Below are positions 62,301-64,000 of a stretch of DNA of 64,000 nucleotides, piece after piece. Location of the stretch: contig NC_046680.1 in assembly GCF_009870125.1 (NCBI RefSeq), forward strand, positions 11,160,001-11,224,000, given 5' to 3'. Source of the DNA: Drosophila pseudoobscura (taxonomy: Eukaryota > Arthropoda > Insecta > Diptera > Drosophilidae). The notes under the pieces are model-generated. The model made no database searches and was not told where the DNA came from. It saw only the letters and a program-made list of their open reading frames with translations. Position 1 is the first letter of the stretch; each line of letters begins with the position of its first letter. A program made the translations under genes and the position numbers.

Positions 62301-62985
62301 GGTTGCCACGGGAAGAGCCCGTGCAGCTGCCGTACCCAACTGTTCTGGAGCTGGTTAACAAGACTGTCCTGGCCAGGAGCGATCAGGCCCGCTTGGAATT
62401 CCGGCTGTCGGGCCCTCCCAACATGGGACTCTTCTTCAAGCCCCGCAGTGGAGTGAAGCTGCTGAGATGGTCATTTGCTCAGGGCATGCTGGACAACCCC
62501 GCCAGGTATAGGCCGCCGCTGCAAGTCCAGATAACCTACGGCATAGACAGCACTCCCATTGAGTTCTACGTGGAACTATCGGTTGGTATTACTATTTAAA
62601 CTTTACAGGGCTATTTACATGTTTGCAACCACAACAATGTCTTTCCGTCTCCATCTCAAACTATCCTAATAGAAGCTCTTTCAGAGTCCAAAGACTTCTA
62701 AAAGTAGTTTTATAGTTGGTATATTAATATGATTATCGATTATAATCAGGCTATCATTTCTAAGCCCCAGACTTTTCCGAGCATTCATTCCATCTTCATT
62801 CTGAATTGATTTTGCAGAAGGACAATGGAAATTTCGATGAACCCGTTTGCGAGCTTGGCGTCTCCGGGCACTACGTGGGTCCCAGGGTCGAGCGGGACGC
62901 TTTGAGCGAGCAGTTCCTGGCCACGCTGCCCGACTACACCTTCTCCATGCAGTGGCCGAGCAGCTACGCACGTTATGTATACTAA
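59345..62985 (+). CDS. M28-12: divergent ERMP1-like M28 metallopeptidase
   Basis: Twelve exons: 59345-59368, 59491-60019, 60077-60251, 60318-60396, 60543-60663, 60719-60873, 60948-61331, 61401-61581, 61644-61828, 61889-62032, 62090-62581 and 62818-62985, giving 878 aa. The leader exon MAMADQTL ends at a GTTAGT donor, chosen because it is in phase 0 with the next exon and matches the paralogue pattern. Zinc-site motifs are SHYD, GDDA, GGEE (Gly for Ala) and YHTEFD. The NLD motif is NLDGSGG, two residues shorter than in all paralogues (79 nt exon instead of 85). All metal-binding residues remain. The last intron is unusually long (236 bp) and starts with a weak donor (GTTGGT). The C-terminal Cys stretch is also shortened (CGIPCYRWC). 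Confidence 0.9.
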
Positions 62986-63415
62986 GAATGTATTAATTTA
63001 AGCGCCAGATTAAGGAGATCTTGAATAAGTAAAAGTAAAGGTACCATGAGTGTGGGCCCAGACATTGACTTGCTCAACATTAAATAGGCCGACTAGCATT
63101 GGAAGGGGAATGTGGAAGTGGAAGTGGGAGAAATGATGCATTTCAACACTTGACAGCCGCAAGACTAACACAACACGGGAGCGGAGATGGGGAATGAAGA
63201 GTAAACAAAGAACAATGGAAACATTTGCGCAAACATAGGCCCGCCCCCTCGAACACACCTGTTGCATTCGGCCCTTGGCAGGAAAGGGGTTGGATCACGT
63301 ATAAAAAGTGTGCCCTGGCCCACAGATAGACACACTTCGAATTGAGCAGCCTCCAGCAGCATCACAACCAAGCAAGCCCCAAGCCCCAAGCCCAAAACAA
63401 AACAAAAAATACAAT
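62986..63415. promoter_or_regulatory. M28-12 3' flank and promoter of the small secreted gene
   Basis: No gene seen. Contains a TATAAAAAG box at 63300-63308 followed by a short leader rich in AAGCCCC and AACAAAA words up to the ATG at 63416. Confidence 0.55.
63300..63308 (+). promoter_or_regulatory. TATA box of the small secreted Thr-rich gene
   Basis: TATAAAAAG, about 116 bp before the ATG, predicts a start near 63330. A strong TATA box is typical of highly and tissue-specifically expressed secreted-protein genes in flies. Confidence 0.75.
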
Positions 63416-63664
63416 ATGAAGTTCTTCGCATTCGTCGCTGTCTTCGCTGCTGTCTTGTCGCTGGTCTGCGCCCAAACGACGACAGGAACTGCAACTTCGA
63501 CATCGCCGACATCACCGACATCACCGACATCGCCTACGACAACCACCTACACGTACACGACGTCACCCACTTACACCACCCCAACCGTCACGGTAACAAC
63601 AACAACCGCCAAGCCCTTCAAGCAGGCGCTCTTGTCGCTGCTGTTCAACAAGAAGTCCGGATAG
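63416..63664 (+). CDS. Small secreted Thr/Ser-rich mucin-like protein
   Basis: A single-exon frame of 82 aa. Residues 1-19 (MKFFAFVAVFAAVLSLVCA) form a clear signal peptide with cleavage expected after Ala19. The mature chain of about 63 residues starts with a Thr/Ser/Pro segment containing S-P-T repeats (63504-63535 region) and Thr runs, likely to be O-glycosylated. It ends in a basic, slightly hydrophobic tail (KPFKQALLSLLFNKKSG). I do not recognise the family. Size and composition resemble salivary glue or peritrophic-type mucins of flies, but that is inference. The frame is open upstream, but the ATG at 63416 is chosen because it starts the signal peptide and follows AACAAAAAATACAAT. AATAAA at 63733-63738. 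Confidence 0.85.
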   Translation: MKFFAFVAVFAAVLSLVCAQTTTGTATSTSPTSPTSPTSPTTTTYTYTTSPTYTTPTVTVTTTTAKPFKQALLSLLFNKKSG

Positions 63665-64000
63665 AGACCTGCCACTCCGACCACCGATCCCGCCGATTAG
63701 TAGGACGCCAATGATTTGATTAGCCAAACAATAATAAAAACAACAAACAAACACAATCCCACACTTGAATACTTATTCCCCCATGGCCGAAAAGATGTTC
63801 TTTCACTGAGCGTAGCATCTCCGGTTCGGTTCTTTAGCTCTCTGGGATAACTGATATTTGCTCAAGTGTGGTGGGGCCTGGCCCATCACTAACCACTAAC
63901 GACTTTCGGCCATTCGTAAAGACCAATCATGGGATAGAAATTGAGATGCATCTGTCTCCGCCAAAGGTCAAGCAGTACGAGCACTCGCCCCGTTCAGTAA
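63665..64000. other. 3' flank of the small secreted gene
   Basis: Contains AATAAA at 63733-63738, 69 bp past the stop codon. Beyond that I see no feature. Confidence 0.6.

Noticed and set aside
1-64000. Retroviral, LTR or Polinton-like remnants, CRISPR arrays, tRNA and rRNA genes
   Set aside because: Nothing in the protein frames or the non-coding stretches resembles these. CRISPR is not expected in a fly genome. A tRNA scan by program was not possible, so a small tRNA gene could have been missed.

Overview
This window looks like Drosophila genomic DNA. The evidence is compact genes with 50-75 bp GT-AG introns, fly-type TATA/TTCAGTC core promoters, TATGTA and CA microsatellites, and a rotatin homologue that fits Drosophila Ana3 in length and N-terminal domain. 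Base composition and the expanded peptidase array suggest a non-melanogaster species, but I cannot name it from sequence alone. No transposon, viral copy, tRNA or rRNA gene could be supported.

Twelve paralogous genes for membrane-anchored M28 metallopeptidases of the ERMP1/Felix-ina type dominate the window. I call them M28-1 to M28-12 from left to right. M28-1 (+) and M28-2 (-) converge at 2.3-8.6 kb, with stop codons about 250 bp apart. A roughly 4.8 kb non-coding stretch separates M28-2 from M28-3 (+, about 13.4-17.3 kb). M28-4 to M28-7 form a head-to-tail block (18.9-35.3 kb). The rotatin/ana3 gene (36.7-42.7 kb) follows, then M28-8 to M28-12 (43.5-63.0 kb), all on the plus strand. A very small secreted Thr-rich protein gene lies at 63.4-63.7 kb.

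I joined exons by hand. In all twelve peptidase models the spliced length is a multiple of three and gives 861-902 aa. Each has an N-terminal transmembrane anchor, a lumenal M28 domain with all metal-binding positions occupied, a multi-pass membrane region, and a C-terminal lumenal domain with a conserved Cys pair. Intron positions divide the family into M28-1/2/3, M28-4..7, and M28-8..12, the last containing the subgroups 8-10 and 11-12. These groups match the physical order.

The most interesting signals are these. M28-8, -9 and -10 have Glu in place of the metal-ligand Asp of the NLD motif. Near-identical tracts that run through introns link M28-6 with M28-7 and M28-9 with M28-10, which indicates recent gene conversion. 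Upstream blocks are copied between array members. A degenerate second copy of the M28-11 upstream region, a three-copy diverged repeat beside two core-promoter-like clusters ahead of ana3, and a GATA site fused to the TATA-like box in several array promoters are also present. The array is probably a set of digestive or secretory-pathway enzymes diversified by tandem duplication, but tissue and substrate are inference.
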